The notes beneath the pieces were generated by a model. It did no database searches. It saw only the letters and a program-made list of their open reading frames with translations, and was not told where the DNA came from. The translations under genes and the position numbers were made by a program. From NCBI RefSeq assembly GCF_019904255.1, contig NZ_CP063203.1:2304001-2368000 (forward strand): 64,000 bases of DNA. The letters run 5' to 3'. Position 1 is the stretch's first letter. Every line of letters begins with the position of its first letter. Positions 35,470 to 45,269 of this stretch are shown piece after piece. The DNA comes from Marixanthomonas sp. SCSIO 43207. Lineage in GTDB: Bacteria > Bacteroidota > Bacteroidia > Flavobacteriales > Flavobacteriaceae.

Positions 35470-35510
35470 GGTATTGTGTATATAATACAGTAGGAGAGGA
35501 GTGGCTACCA

Positions 35511-36890
35511 TTAAATACCCAAAACATTAAACAATGTTGCTTTTGCTTGAAGAAGATCATTTTCTAATGCAATTACTTTTAAGGTGCTCTCAATAAGTTT
35601 TGACTCTCTTGAATTAATTAAAAATAAAGAACTCTCACCAATTTCAAACTTTCGTTCTTCACCTTTCAGTAAAACAGAATAATCTGAAACAATTGTATCT
35701 GCAATAGTAAGTTGGTTCTCATAGGAGCGTATCTCTTCTTGAGCAGAATTCAATTTGTTGTTTATTGCCAAAGAGGTAGCCTGTTTATCAAAATCAACTG
35801 CTTCTAATTTAAACTTGGTTAGTTTTAAGTCTGCTCTTTCTTTTCTTAAAAATAACGGAAAGCGTACGGCTACACCTGCTTTATAATTTGCTGTATTAAA
35901 AGAGTTGATTGTTTCTGGGGTTTCACTTAAAAAATTATATTGTAAATCTACTTGCGGAAGAAGGTTGTTTTGTTTTAATCTACGATCAACCTCCAAGCTT
36001 TTATATTTGTAGTCTAACGATTGTAGTTTGGGATGGTTTTCTAGCGATTCATCTATGCCAATGGTATCTATTTGCAACGCATAATCAATAGTTGTTTTTA
36101 ATTCAGTATCAGGAATAAGTGTATTTTTAATTTCTACAGGAACATCGTTTATCCATAAATAATTTGAAAGTTCTAGTGAAGTTTTAATGTACTTTAATTG
36201 AGCTTTTTCTAAATTTAGTTTTCTAGTATTATAAGCAATTCTGGCTTCGGTAGTATCTATAGCAGGTTTTTCTCCTACTTCAAAACTTCTTTTAACCCCT
36301 TCAAGCCGCAAGCCAGCATTTTCAACAAATGCATCGTAGACTTTTTTTTCTTGATAGGCTCTTAGCCAAGAAAAGTAAGACATTGAAGCTTTGTAAAGAA
36401 TATCATTTACTAACAACTTAGCATCTGCCGCTGCTTGATTTTTAAATAATTTAGCCCGTTTTAAGGTGGCCATACGCTCATTAATCAATAAATCTCTGGC
36501 TACCGAAACCGAAACCCCTACATTATACAAACCATCTGTAGGAACAGTATTTTCAGGGTTTAAATACTCGCCGCTATTTTGCTCATAACTTCCTTTTAAC
36601 TCTACACCATACCAAGTTGGAATTTTAAAAGCAGTATTTAACTTATCATAATAGGTTGAGTTTTTAAACTTTTTTCTATCATAATCAACTTCAATTTTAG
36701 GATCAAAAGATCCTCTTGCTTTTAATAACTTGGCTTCACTTTCACTAATAACCAAATTACTTTGCTTTACAATAGGATGGTATTTTTTTACATATCCTAA
36801 ATATTCTGAAAAGCTCAAAACATCGTTTTTTTGACTGAAACCAGCCTGAAACAATAGAATAAATACTGTATATAAAAAATACTTTTTCAT
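35511..36890 (-). CDS. TolC family outer-membrane efflux protein
   Basis: A 459-residue protein with a signal peptide (1-19, GFSQ). It shows the two-fold helical repeat of TolC-type channels: LSFSEYLGYVKKYHPIVKQS in the first half and LENHPKLQSLDYKYKSLEVD in the second, with the usual SLFLINSRES near the end. It forms the outer-membrane duct for the ABC-HlyD pair encoded upstream on the same strand. Its start overlaps the HlyD stop by one base, so translation is coupled. Confidence 0.9.
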   Translation of the reverse strand: MKKYFLYTVFILLFQAGFSQKNDVLSFSEYLGYVKKYHPIVKQSNLVISESEAKLLKARGSFDPKIEVDYDRKKFKNSTYYDKLNTAFKIPTWYGVELKGSYEQNSGEYLNPENTVPTDGLYNVGVSVSVARDLLINERMATLKRAKLFKNQAAADAKLLVNDILYKASMSYFSWLRAYQEKKVYDAFVENAGLRLEGVKRSFEVGEKPAIDTTEARIAYNTRKLNLEKAQLKYIKTSLELSNYLWINDVPVEIKNTLIPDTELKTTIDYALQIDTIGIDESLENHPKLQSLDYKYKSLEVDRRLKQNNLLPQVDLQYNFLSETPETINSFNTANYKAGVAVRFPLFLRKERADLKLTKFKLEAVDFDKQATSLAINNKLNSAQEEIRSYENQLTIADTIVSDYSVLLKGEERKFEIGESSLFLINSRESKLIESTLKVIALENDLLQAKATLFNVLGI

Positions 36891-38200
36891 TACTTTGTAG
36901 CTTCTTTATTACTGTTTTTTGGTGTGTAAAAGTCTGGTGGAAAACCATTTAATTGTCGCCATATCTCATACCAGATAGGCACATCGTTTAATAACGCAAT
37001 TGTTCTAGCTCCAGAACCTACTCGTATTCCTTTAGGCCATTCTTGTTCATCTTCTACGTCTGGAGATAATATAACACGATACATCCCATTGGGGCTGATA
37101 AAATTTTCTATGGCTACTATTTTTGCTCCGTACGTTCCATAAGAAGCGCTTTCCCAGCCGCTAAAGACAATAGCTGGCCATCCATCAAATTGTATGCGTA
37201 CTTTTTCGCCTATATGAATTAATGGTAAATCAATAGGCCTTACATAAGTCTCAACAGCCAATTCATAATCTGAAGGCATTATCGTTACTAAGCTTTCACC
37301 TTCTTTAAATGTTTCACCAACGCCGCCTTTCAACGCTTTATTTATGTACCCATCTTGTGGAGCTGTTACGAACCGAAGTGAACTTCTTTTTTCATAATTT
37401 GAATAACTGTTTTCTAGCTTTGAAACTTCGGCTTGCGTATTAAATTGCAATGACTGGGCGGTGTACAAATCGCTCTGTGCCTTTGCAATTTTATCTGCAT
37501 ACATAGCATTAATTCGGGATAATTCAATTTCTGCTTCGCTCAGTTTGTTTTGTTGTGAAATGTATTTAGCTTGTGTGGCTTGAAGTTTCATTCGTTTTTC
37601 TTCCACATCTTTGGTAGCTTTTAAACCTTCACTTTGCAACGCTATAATGCGGTCATATTGAGTTTGCGCAATAGATTGGTTGGTTTCAGCAGCTTCTAAG
37701 TCTATTCTGCTACTTTTTACTTTTAATTGAGCTTGTTGTAATTTAAGTTTCTGCTCCGCTTGTAATGCCGATATTTGACTTTGTAGCGCACGTACTTTAT
37801 CTTGATAAGCTTGTATAGATTGAGATTTTGATTGAATTTGATCACCTGTACGCTCTACTAATTTATCATCAAAATAATCACTTTTAATTTCTGAAACTCT
37901 TAAAATAGTATCTCCCTTTTTTACAAAATCACCTTCTTGAATAAACCACTGTTCAATACGACCAGAGATTACAGATTGAATGCTCTGCGGTCTTTGATTA
38001 GGTTTAAGTGTAGTGACATTTCCTGTTCCGGTAATATTTTGAGTCCAAGGTAAAAACAGAATAATAACGAGCAATACTAAAAAAGCGATTGACAAACGAT
38101 TAAACTGTTTGTAGTACTTTTTATTAACCACATAGGTGCCTGATTTATAATCAGATAATTTGATGTGTTTATGAACTGATTTTTTTGAAATATTCAGCAT
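36890..38200 (-). CDS. HlyD family membrane-fusion protein
   Basis: A 436-residue periplasmic adaptor with one transmembrane helix near 33-53, a first half-lipoyl segment (SGRIEQWFIQEGDFVKKGD, about 87-105), a long coiled coil (about 120-265) and a returning half (APQDGYINKALKGGVGETFKEGE, cut). It links the ABC protein with TolC. The start codon lies 7 bases after the ABC stop. Sequence features fit HlyD of type I secretion rather than RND adaptors (which are lipoproteins). Confidence 0.9.
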   Translation of the reverse strand: MLNISKKSVHKHIKLSDYKSGTYVVNKKYYKQFNRLSIAFLVLLVIILFLPWTQNITGTGNVTTLKPNQRPQSIQSVISGRIEQWFIQEGDFVKKGDTILRVSEIKSDYFDDKLVERTGDQIQSKSQSIQAYQDKVRALQSQISALQAEQKLKLQQAQLKVKSSRIDLEAAETNQSIAQTQYDRIIALQSEGLKATKDVEEKRMKLQATQAKYISQQNKLSEAEIELSRINAMYADKIAKAQSDLYTAQSLQFNTQAEVSKLENSYSNYEKRSSLRFVTAPQDGYINKALKGGVGETFKEGESLVTIMPSDYELAVETYVRPIDLPLIHIGEKVRIQFDGWPAIVFSGWESASYGTYGAKIVAIENFISPNGMYRVILSPDVEDEQEWPKGIRVGSGARTIALLNDVPIWYEIWRQLNGFPPDFYTPKNSNKEATK

Positions 38201-38207
38201 AACAAAA

Positions 38208-39869
38208 TTAATTAGAGACGAGGTTACCTTCTTTTAAATTAATTACTTCTTTACAATATGTTTTCCAATATGAATTGCTACTTACAACAACCAATGCCCA
38301 AGGGTTTGATGGCTTGCATAAGTAATCAATAATAGCCTTGGTATCTTTTTCGCTAAATTGGTCTAAAGCATCTTCGAGAATTAAAAGTTTAGGGTTTTTC
38401 AGAATAGATCTGGCCAATACAATTTTTTTTGAAATAGTATGAGACATTTGCTTGCCTTCAGGATAAATAGTTGTGTTTAAGCCTTTTGGTAATTCTTTTA
38501 AAAACCTTAAAAGACCAATATTTTCCATAACTTGAAAGATTGCTTCATCTGTTATTGAAGAATCTCCAAAGGTTAAGTTTTCTCTTAACGTGGCCTCAAA
38601 AGGAAGCTCTTCTGAAAGAGATAAACCAAGGTGGGTTCTATAATGATTAACGTGTATACCTTTAATATTTAAACCATTGATATAGATATTTCCTGAAGTA
38701 GGACTTATAACACCACAAAGTATGCGTAACAAACTAGATTTTCCTGCTCCACTTTCTCCTTGAATAATAAGCTTACTACCAGGTTTAATTTGCATTGAAA
38801 TGTTATTCAATATAGGTTTTTCTCTATCAGATACTTCAAGGCTTACCGTATCAAGCTCTAGATTAATACCCGTATCAAAAGTTACTTTTTCACCTTCTTG
38901 AGACTCTAGTGGCTTATCTACAACTTCGCCCAATTTTTCAATTGAGGTAAGCATATCATATAATGTTTCTAGACCTAAAATGAGCTTTTCAATAGAAGTG
39001 ATGACTAAGAGTATAATAATTTCAGCTGCAACAAATTGACCTATGTTCAATTTTTGATTAAGAACCAAAACACCACCAATAGTCAATAATCCGGCAGTAA
39101 TAATGGCTTTGAAGCCAATCATTTTAATGTATTGTAGTTTTATTATACCAAAATGATTTTCACGTGCGTGAAGATAATTTTCAACTAACGCATCGTTTTT
39201 ATTTAAAGCCAAACTGGTTTTTCCGGATAATTTGAAACTTACAATAGCGTGTGCTACTTCTTGAATCCAACTTGCGACTTTGTATTTATATTTTGATTCT
39301 TCAAGACTTGTACTCAACCCTTTTTTTGCGGTGTATTTAAAAACTAATAAAACCGAAGCCAATAAAACGATTCCAAAAACAATAAATAATGGGTGATAGA
39401 AGGATAGTAAAATAAGGGCAAACAACACTTGGATTAGGGCAGATGGTACATCAATTAATACCTTCGATAATCCCTTTTGTATGGTAAGAGTATCAAAAAA
39501 ACGATTAGCCAATTCCGGAGCATATTCATTGCGTAAAGCTTGCATTTTAATTTTCGGAAACCGGTAACTTAATTCAAAAGATGATTTTACAAAAATGCGT
39601 TGCTGTATGGTTTCAATAATACGTAGCTGCATTAAGTTTAATATCCCTACAAAAATTACTCCTAGAGTGACCAAAATGACTAGTATAATCCAAGAAGTAG
39701 AAATTTGTCCACCTTGTAAAAGGTTTACAATTGCTTGAATACCCAAAGGCAATGATAGTGCAACCAGACCAGAAAAAATAGCATAATAAAAAATTTGATA
39801 GATATCTTTTCTTTCTAAAGCTAGTAATCTCCAAAAACGTTGAACAGGAGTTAATTTTGTATTGCTCAT
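38208..39869 (-). CDS. Type I secretion-like ABC transporter with atypical ATPase motifs
   Basis: A 553-residue ABC exporter half: membrane domain about 25-305, nucleotide-binding domain about 335-553, no N-terminal C39 peptidase. Walker A GESGAGKSS (371-379) is intact. The other motifs are not: the LSGGQ position reads MSHTIS (475-480), Walker B ends LILED instead of LILDE (497-500; Glu and Asp exchanged), and the H-loop His is replaced (VVVSSNSYW, about 528-535). Either ATP hydrolysis is altered, or this belongs to a group of exporters with this pattern. Encoded with HlyD and TolC proteins; substrate unknown. Confidence 0.87.
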   Translation of the reverse strand: MSNTKLTPVQRFWRLLALERKDIYQIFYYAIFSGLVALSLPLGIQAIVNLLQGGQISTSWIILVILVTLGVIFVGILNLMQLRIIETIQQRIFVKSSFELSYRFPKIKMQALRNEYAPELANRFFDTLTIQKGLSKVLIDVPSALIQVLFALILLSFYHPLFIVFGIVLLASVLLVFKYTAKKGLSTSLEESKYKYKVASWIQEVAHAIVSFKLSGKTSLALNKNDALVENYLHARENHFGIIKLQYIKMIGFKAIITAGLLTIGGVLVLNQKLNIGQFVAAEIIILLVITSIEKLILGLETLYDMLTSIEKLGEVVDKPLESQEGEKVTFDTGINLELDTVSLEVSDREKPILNNISMQIKPGSKLIIQGESGAGKSSLLRILCGVISPTSGNIYINGLNIKGIHVNHYRTHLGLSLSEELPFEATLRENLTFGDSSITDEAIFQVMENIGLLRFLKELPKGLNTTIYPEGKQMSHTISKKIVLARSILKNPKLLILEDALDQFSEKDTKAIIDYLCKPSNPWALVVVSSNSYWKTYCKEVINLKEGNLVSN

Positions 39870-40549
39870 AGGGCTTTATTATTTAATATTCTGAAAACAA
39901 AATCAGTTACAAATTGAGTAGGGGAGGTCCCGCTTTTGCAATCTGTAATGGTAGGAAAATGATTTTTTAAAAAATGCTGATGTAAAGCTGTTTCAATAAT
40001 AGTACTCGCTAAGCTTTTAGGGTACTTATAATCTGCATTAACTTGAATAATCATTTCTTGTAATCTGGTAACAAAGCGTTTATAAACTTTAAAATAACCA
40101 TCTTGGTTTTCTTTGTCTACTTCTTTGGTTAAGAATGATTTATAACTCTCCTCAATTATAATTTTATTCAATGTAACTTCATTAATATGAGTGTGTTTTG
40201 AATCTTCTTTGATAGATTTGGTAGCTATTTCAATTGCTTTTTTAAGCTTCTCATTAGGGTCTGAAACGCTATGAGTCTCAATTACTAATTGATACTCCAA
40301 CCAAGCCCAATACCAACTTGATAGATATATTAATAGCTTGTGTTTATTGTCAAAATATCGATAAATAGAGCTTTCATTAGATCCAATTTCAGCACCTAAT
40401 TTTTTAAATGTAAAAGCATCAAATCCTATAGCATGTATAAGTTCTATACTGTTTTTAATAATACGTTTTCCCAAATCTGAAGATTCTGGGTCTTTATTAA
40501 ATATTGTTTCGTTTACCGAAATTTTAAAGTTAGCAAGTAATCTGTCCAT
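39866..40549 (-). CDS. TetR/AcrR family repressor of the export operon
   Basis: From the chosen start 227 residues. An N-terminal helix-turn-helix (AFTFKKLGAEIGSNESSIYRYF) is followed by KHKLLIYLSSWY and a helical ligand-binding domain. The frame runs 18 codons further upstream, but the promoter box at 40575-40568 lies inside that extension, so 40549 is the better start. Its last 4 bases overlap the ABC gene start, making it the first gene of the operon and probably an autoregulator. Confidence 0.87.
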   Translation of the reverse strand: MDRLLANFKISVNETIFNKDPESSDLGKRIIKNSIELIHAIGFDAFTFKKLGAEIGSNESSIYRYFDNKHKLLIYLSSWYWAWLEYQLVIETHSVSDPNEKLKKAIEIATKSIKEDSKHTHINEVTLNKIIIEESYKSFLTKEVDKENQDGYFKVYKRFVTRLQEMIIQVNADYKYPKSLASTIIETALHQHFLKNHFPTITDCKSGTSPTQFVTDFVFRILNNKAL

Positions 40550-40567
40550 AATTAAAATTATAAAATG

Positions 40568-40599
40568 CAAATATAATAGTATTACTATCAATATTGCAA
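40568..40599 (-). promoter_or_regulatory. Export operon promoter with palindromic operator
   Basis: Read on the minus strand: TTG (40599-40597), 21 nt, then TATATTTG (40575-40568), an exact -7 box with normal spacing. The 13-bp palindrome ATAGTATTACTAT (40576-40588) fills the spacer next to the -7 box. The TetR start codon is 19 nt downstream. A dimeric TetR bound here would block RNA polymerase. Confidence 0.65.
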
Positions 40600-40603
40600 T
40601 CAA

Positions 40604-41018
<415 letters not shown>

Positions 41019-41201
41019 TTATAGCCATTCAAAGTAGTAAATTGAAACGCCAACTGCAATAAGTAATAATATAAGTACAGTAATGATAAATCCAGCTCCT
41101 AATTTAGTTTTGTTATTATCTTTTAATATATAATCTTCGTGATCTTGATGGTTTTGGTAATTTGTGTTTGCATCTTTCTTTGTTTCTTTTGATGTATTCA
41201 T
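41019..41201 (-). CDS. Small single-helix membrane protein
   Basis: A 60-residue protein: a hydrophilic Asn/Lys/Asp-rich first half, then one transmembrane helix (about 35-56, GAGFIITVLILLLIAVGVSI). It is 29 bases after the UspA stop on the same strand, so may share its message. No family recognised. Confidence 0.6.
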   Translation of the reverse strand: MNTSKETKKDANTNYQNHQDHEDYILKDNNKTKLGAGFIITVLILLLIAVGVSIYYFEWL

Positions 41202-41230
41202 GTAGTTGTTTTTGGATGGTATTTATATAA

Positions 41231-41689
41231 TTAGTATTCTTTTTTTATAGGAACTAAAAAAACGGGAATATCTGTATTTTCAATTACTTTTGAAGTTTCA
41301 GTACCTATAAGCAACTTTTCTAAGGTACTATGACTGTGCGTTCCCATGACAATTAGGTCGGCATTCCAATTTTCTGCATAATTTAATATGGTTGATGCTG
41401 TCTCGCCTTTAGCTAGATGTGTTGTAACTTCATTATTTAAATGCGCTGCAGCCTGAGCTAAATAATCGTTGGCTACTTTTTCCAATTCTGTGTTAATTGT
41501 AAGGTCTATGGCATAACTGTACCCATCATAGCCTAAAAAAGATGGATATTCCATTCCGTAATATCTGTTTTCAGCAATTACATGCAATAAACAAACCTCT
41601 GCTCCTAGTTGCTTGGCAAGGTTAAAACCTTTTTCTGCAACTTTTTCTGAAGTGGGATGATAATCTATTGCTATCACTATTTTTTCCAT
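41231..41689 (-). CDS. Universal stress protein (UspA family)
   Basis: A 152-residue cytoplasmic alpha/beta protein. It starts KIVIAIDYHPTSEKVAEKGF and has the C-terminal nucleotide loop VMGTHSHSTLEKLLIGTETS. In ATP-binding members this reads G-2x-G-9x-G-S/T; here the second Gly is Ser, so ATP binding may be weakened. Proteins of this family support survival under starvation and redox stress. Next to a small membrane protein. Confidence 0.88.
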   Translation of the reverse strand: MEKIVIAIDYHPTSEKVAEKGFNLAKQLGAEVCLLHVIAENRYYGMEYPSFLGYDGYSYAIDLTINTELEKVANDYLAQAAAHLNNEVTTHLAKGETASTILNYAENWNADLIVMGTHSHSTLEKLLIGTETSKVIENTDIPVFLVPIKKEY

Positions 41690-41858
41690 CTTAGTAGGTG
41701 TTACTTGTTTTGCTTCAACATATTTCTGAACCTATAAATAAAGTTAGGAAAGTGTAATCACATGTTGCGCTAAAGGATTCTTAAAATTATAACTTACCGC
41801 GCGCTACTTTAACGTTAATTTATAGTAGTATAATGCAGCTAATTCTTTTTATTGAGGG

Positions 41859-41866
41859 TATTTTTG
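41859..41866 (+). promoter_or_regulatory. -7 box of the MFS gene
   Basis: TATTTTTG fits TAnnTTTG exactly. It lies 11 nt before the ATG at 41878, giving a very short leader, and decides between that ATG and the upstream one at 41833, which would place the box inside the gene. Confidence 0.55.
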
Positions 41867-41877
41867 CACTTGTGAAA

Positions 41878-43086
41878 ATGCGCCAACCTACCTCCCAATT
41901 CGAATTTGTTGCCTTAATGGCTTCGTTAATGTCTGTCGTAGCCTTATCGATTGATGCTTTATTACCCGCTCTAGACGTTATTGGTATTGATATTGGCACT
42001 ACCAATGTTGTTGACAATCAATTATTGATTACGATGATTTTTTTAGGTCTGGGTATTGGGCCGTTGTTGTGGGGACCACTTTCAGATAGTATAGGCCGAA
42101 AACCTGTTGTGTATATGGGGTTTGTGCTTTTTATTGTCGCTAGTTTTGTATGTGTACATGCTCAAAGTTTAGAGATTATGGTGCTAGGTCGTGTACTTCA
42201 AGGTATTGGGCTTTCAGCTCCTAGAACCATAAGTATAGCGATTATAAGAGATTTGTACCGAGGCGATTATATGGCTCGAATTATGTCTTTTGTTACTGTG
42301 GTATTTATTTTGGTACCAATCGTTGCGCCTACAATGGGTAAGTTTATACTTGATTACTATAGTTGGGAAACTATTTTTTACGTACAAGTTGTTATTAGTT
42401 TACTAGTTTCTGCTTGGTTTTTTAAACGTCAACCAGAAACACTTTCTGAAACTAATAAGAAAAACCTTTCAACTACTGTTTTTATTAATGGTTTTAAAGA
42501 AATAATTAGACATAAAATCACAATTGGTTATACATTAATAACAGGATTTGTTACCGGATCGTTTATGGTATACTTGAGTAGCTCGCAACAAATTTTTGAA
42601 ATTCAATACCAATTGAAAGAAACCTTTCCTTACATATTTGCTGGTCTGGCACTTTCAATAGGTACAGCCATACTCCTCAACGGAACACTCGTAGTTAGGT
42701 TTGGTATGTCAAAAATGATTACCACTTCCCTACTTTCCTTTTTTGTTATTTCAGTATTATATGTTATACTATTTTTTAATACGGAAAACCCACCCATTAC
42801 CGTATTGTTAACGTTTTTCGGACTTCAATTTTTCTCTATTGGATTTTTATTCGGAAACTTAAGAGCTATGGCAATGGATCCTGTTGGGCATATAGCAGGG
42901 ATTGCTTCAGCAATTACAGGATTAATATCAACGTTAATGGCAGTTCCTATTAGTATTTTTATTGGTCGTTTTATTCAAGGGACAGCCTTACCCATTTTTA
43001 TAGGTTTTTCTATCTGTTCAGCTCTCTCATTAGTAATTTTATATTATCTGAAAAAACCTTCCTTAAAAGCTCGTTTTACAAAGTAA
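41878..43086 (+). CDS. MFS transporter, Bcr/CflA-type drug exporter
   Basis: From the chosen start, 402 residues and 12 predicted helices. It has the MFS motif A-like loop GPLSDSIGRKPVV (about 66-78) and motif C-like features after GRVLQGIGLSAPRTISIAIIRD (about 105-126), and the VALSIDALLPAL opening typical of the Bcr/CflA group of proton-driven exporters. These move drugs or small peptides out of the cell; the substrate is not predictable. Start choice rests on the -7 box at 41859. Confidence 0.87.
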   Translation: MRQPTSQFEFVALMASLMSVVALSIDALLPALDVIGIDIGTTNVVDNQLLITMIFLGLGIGPLLWGPLSDSIGRKPVVYMGFVLFIVASFVCVHAQSLEIMVLGRVLQGIGLSAPRTISIAIIRDLYRGDYMARIMSFVTVVFILVPIVAPTMGKFILDYYSWETIFYVQVVISLLVSAWFFKRQPETLSETNKKNLSTTVFINGFKEIIRHKITIGYTLITGFVTGSFMVYLSSSQQIFEIQYQLKETFPYIFAGLALSIGTAILLNGTLVVRFGMSKMITTSLLSFFVISVLYVILFFNTENPPITVLLTFFGLQFFSIGFLFGNLRAMAMDPVGHIAGIASAITGLISTLMAVPISIFIGRFIQGTALPIFIGFSICSALSLVILYYLKKPSLKARFTK

Positions 43087-43111
43087 TTTGCTTGAATTCA
43101 ATAAAATGGGA

Positions 43112-43603
43112 TTACTTTTCCTCCGGAAGTGCTTCCACAGTACCTTGATAGCGCATAATATCTCTTTGTGAACTATTTACTGAAATTGAGCTATTTTTAC
43201 TATCATACAAGATTATAGTTACTTGATAGTTCTCCCCTTTTTCTGAAATATCAAACTTTATAGTGCTAGACTTCTTTTTTTGATTATAAATCATCTGGTA
43301 ATTCTTTGGAATTCCTTCAAATTCAATACCACCACTATTCAACGTGGTGCCTGTTTGACGAACACCATAAAAGGGTAATGCGGCAGATACAGTATCGTTT
43401 TCTACCGTTAAGAAATTAGGAGTATCAATTAAATTAATTTGATTGCCACGTAAGGGTTGCGCCCATTCGTTTTCAATAGTAAACTGTTTGTCAACCACCC
43501 ATTGTTTTACTTCACTCTCCATAGGCTGATTGAGAGCATCTTTGGTGCCGCTACAGCTAATAAAAAAGATTGATGTTAAAGCCAATGCTATTAATGTTTT
43601 CAT
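43112..43603 (-). CDS. DUF4251 lipoprotein
   Basis: A 163-residue protein with a lipoprotein signal (lipidated Cys17 in FFISC). The mature domain follows the DUF4251 pattern: QFTIENEWAQPLRGNQINLI, PFYGVRQTG, GGIEFEG and a closing NSSQRDIMRYQGTVEALP. The family is common in Bacteroidota periplasms and has no known activity. Converges on the MFS gene, 25 bases apart. Confidence 0.85.
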   Translation of the reverse strand: MKTLIALALTSIFFISCSGTKDALNQPMESEVKQWVVDKQFTIENEWAQPLRGNQINLIDTPNFLTVENDTVSAALPFYGVRQTGTTLNSGGIEFEGIPKNYQMIYNQKKKSSTIKFDISEKGENYQVTIILYDSKNSSISVNSSQRDIMRYQGTVEALPEEK

Positions 43604-43660
43604 CGTTTCTGAAGTTTTAAGTTGTATAAAATATGCCTCAAAAAGTGTTCCTTATTAATA

Positions 43661-44515
43661 TCAAGTATCAAATTCAATATTAGTGACAAAAGCTCGATAT
43701 TTAAGCAAAGCAACAAATACAGCACCTCCAATTGCATTACCTAATAGAGCTACCATCTGAAAACTTATATAATCACTTGTGGTAAGTTGTGATGGAACTA
43801 GTAATCCTGCAAATACTTCTACGTTGCCCACAATACTGTGATGCAAGCCTGCAAATGCCAATACACCGGTTATCATAAATATAATAAAGATTCGGCTAAT
43901 TGTGTCTTTTGAAGAAGTAATTACCCACGATAGTAAACCCATTAACCAACCAGCTAGAATAGCACTTACCAATATTACCCATAAGTTATAATCTGTAACG
44001 TGCTTTGCAATGGTAGCTACTGTTTCTAATTCAAAAATATGTAACTGTGGTCCTACCCAAACCAGCACAGCAGCCATTACCCAACCTCCCAAAAGGTTTC
44101 CGGAAATAACATACCCCCAAAGTTTTAAAAGGTTTTTTAAGGATTGTTTTCTGTTAAGAACAGGTAATGTTAATAATGAAGTTTGTTCTGTAAATAAAAT
44201 AGATTGCCCCACAATAACCATAATAAATCCTACAGGATACACCAATGATAAAAGTTTAAAGGCTGTTTCTTGGCTTACTTTATCATGAATAAAATAAAAA
44301 AGCGTCGCTAATAGCAAATAACTAAACCCAATCTCTAATCCTGCAGTGAATGAACTCACCAAAATACTCAGGGGACTTTTTTTATAAACCTCCTGCCCTT
44401 CACAAATCTGTTCTTTTAAAATCTCACCGTGAGATTTTGCGGTATTTTCATTGGAAGATTTTGAGTTTTCTAATTCAGAATCAATCTTTTGTTCTTCTTT
44501 ATCTTTAGCTGTCAT
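43661..44515 (-). CDS. Formate/nitrite transporter family channel
   Basis: A 284-residue membrane protein of the FNT fold: a hydrophilic N-terminal 40 residues, then six helices. Family-like segments include SSFTAGLEIGFSYLL (about 48-62), NLLGGWVMAAVLVWVG near 135-150, and the late GLHHSIVGNVEVFAG (about 222-236), whose HHSIVGN region corresponds to the pore His region. Known members pass formate, nitrite or hydrosulfide. The preceding gene on this strand is separated by the DUF4251 region only downstream; no formate enzymes are near, so the substrate stays open. Confidence 0.87.
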   Translation of the reverse strand: MTAKDKEEQKIDSELENSKSSNENTAKSHGEILKEQICEGQEVYKKSPLSILVSSFTAGLEIGFSYLLLATLFYFIHDKVSQETAFKLLSLVYPVGFIMVIVGQSILFTEQTSLLTLPVLNRKQSLKNLLKLWGYVISGNLLGGWVMAAVLVWVGPQLHIFELETVATIAKHVTDYNLWVILVSAILAGWLMGLLSWVITSSKDTISRIFIIFMITGVLAFAGLHHSIVGNVEVFAGLLVPSQLTTSDYISFQMVALLGNAIGGAVFVALLKYRAFVTNIEFDT

Positions 44516-44596
44516 GGGTTGGTTATAAAATCCTTCAGTATTTTTTTATAAAATACTGAAGGATAGTTTTTTAAAACTAATTATTTAAAGTTATAA

Positions 44597-45220
44597 TTAT
44601 AGCATTGCCTCTAGCTCTTTTCTAGTGACAGATTTACCATAAAGAGACTGATCTGGATCCATATTTTTTGAATCTTTCAGGGCTCCAACATATACTGAAT
44701 CAAACCCAATATCTTCAATCAATTGTTGGGTTACTTGTTTGCTTTTCTCATCTTGAGCTGCAAAAGGAATAGCCAGTTTATCTGTATCTCTAAAAGCTCT
44801 ATCTTTTAAATGGTCTGCATAAATAGTATTAAAAGCTTTAGCTGTTCTTGCTGTGTTAAACTTCATTGCTGTATATTCTGAAGCGTTTCTATTACTATCA
44901 CGAACTTCTTGAGCCATTTCGCCATCACGTTCGGGATAAGGGTTTGTAGCATCAATAATTACTCTGTCACTGTATTCACCTGCATATACTTCACTTAATT
45001 CATCTATAGCTTTAAATGGTGTTGCTAGCAAATAAACATCTGCTTTGGCTTCCCAAGCTTCGTTTAAACTTACCGCTTTTGCATTGTTCCCTGCTTCTCT
45101 TGCAATATCTTGTAGCTGGTCTGGATGTCTTGAGCTAAATAATACCTCGTGACCGGCTTTTGCCCAATGTTTCCCTAAGTTTCCACCTATATTTCCGCTT
45201 CCTATAATTCCAATTTTCAT
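44597..45220 (-). CDS. NADP-binding F420-type oxidoreductase
   Basis: A 207-residue Rossmann protein starting KIGIIGSGNIGGNLGKHW (GxGxxG nucleotide loop). It resembles NADPH-dependent F420 reductase-type proteins, as in KAFNTIYADHL and DSKNMDPDQSLYGK near the end. Flavobacteria do not make F420, so the partner substrate is probably another small molecule. It lies in a run of redox genes on the minus strand. Confidence 0.82.
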   Translation of the reverse strand: MKIGIIGSGNIGGNLGKHWAKAGHEVLFSSRHPDQLQDIAREAGNNAKAVSLNEAWEAKADVYLLATPFKAIDELSEVYAGEYSDRVIIDATNPYPERDGEMAQEVRDSNRNASEYTAMKFNTARTAKAFNTIYADHLKDRAFRDTDKLAIPFAAQDEKSKQVTQQLIEDIGFDSVYVGALKDSKNMDPDQSLYGKSVTRKELEAML

Positions 45221-45269
45221 AATGTTATTTTTTTATTAGTTAAAGTTTATTTTTATAGATATCGGTTAC

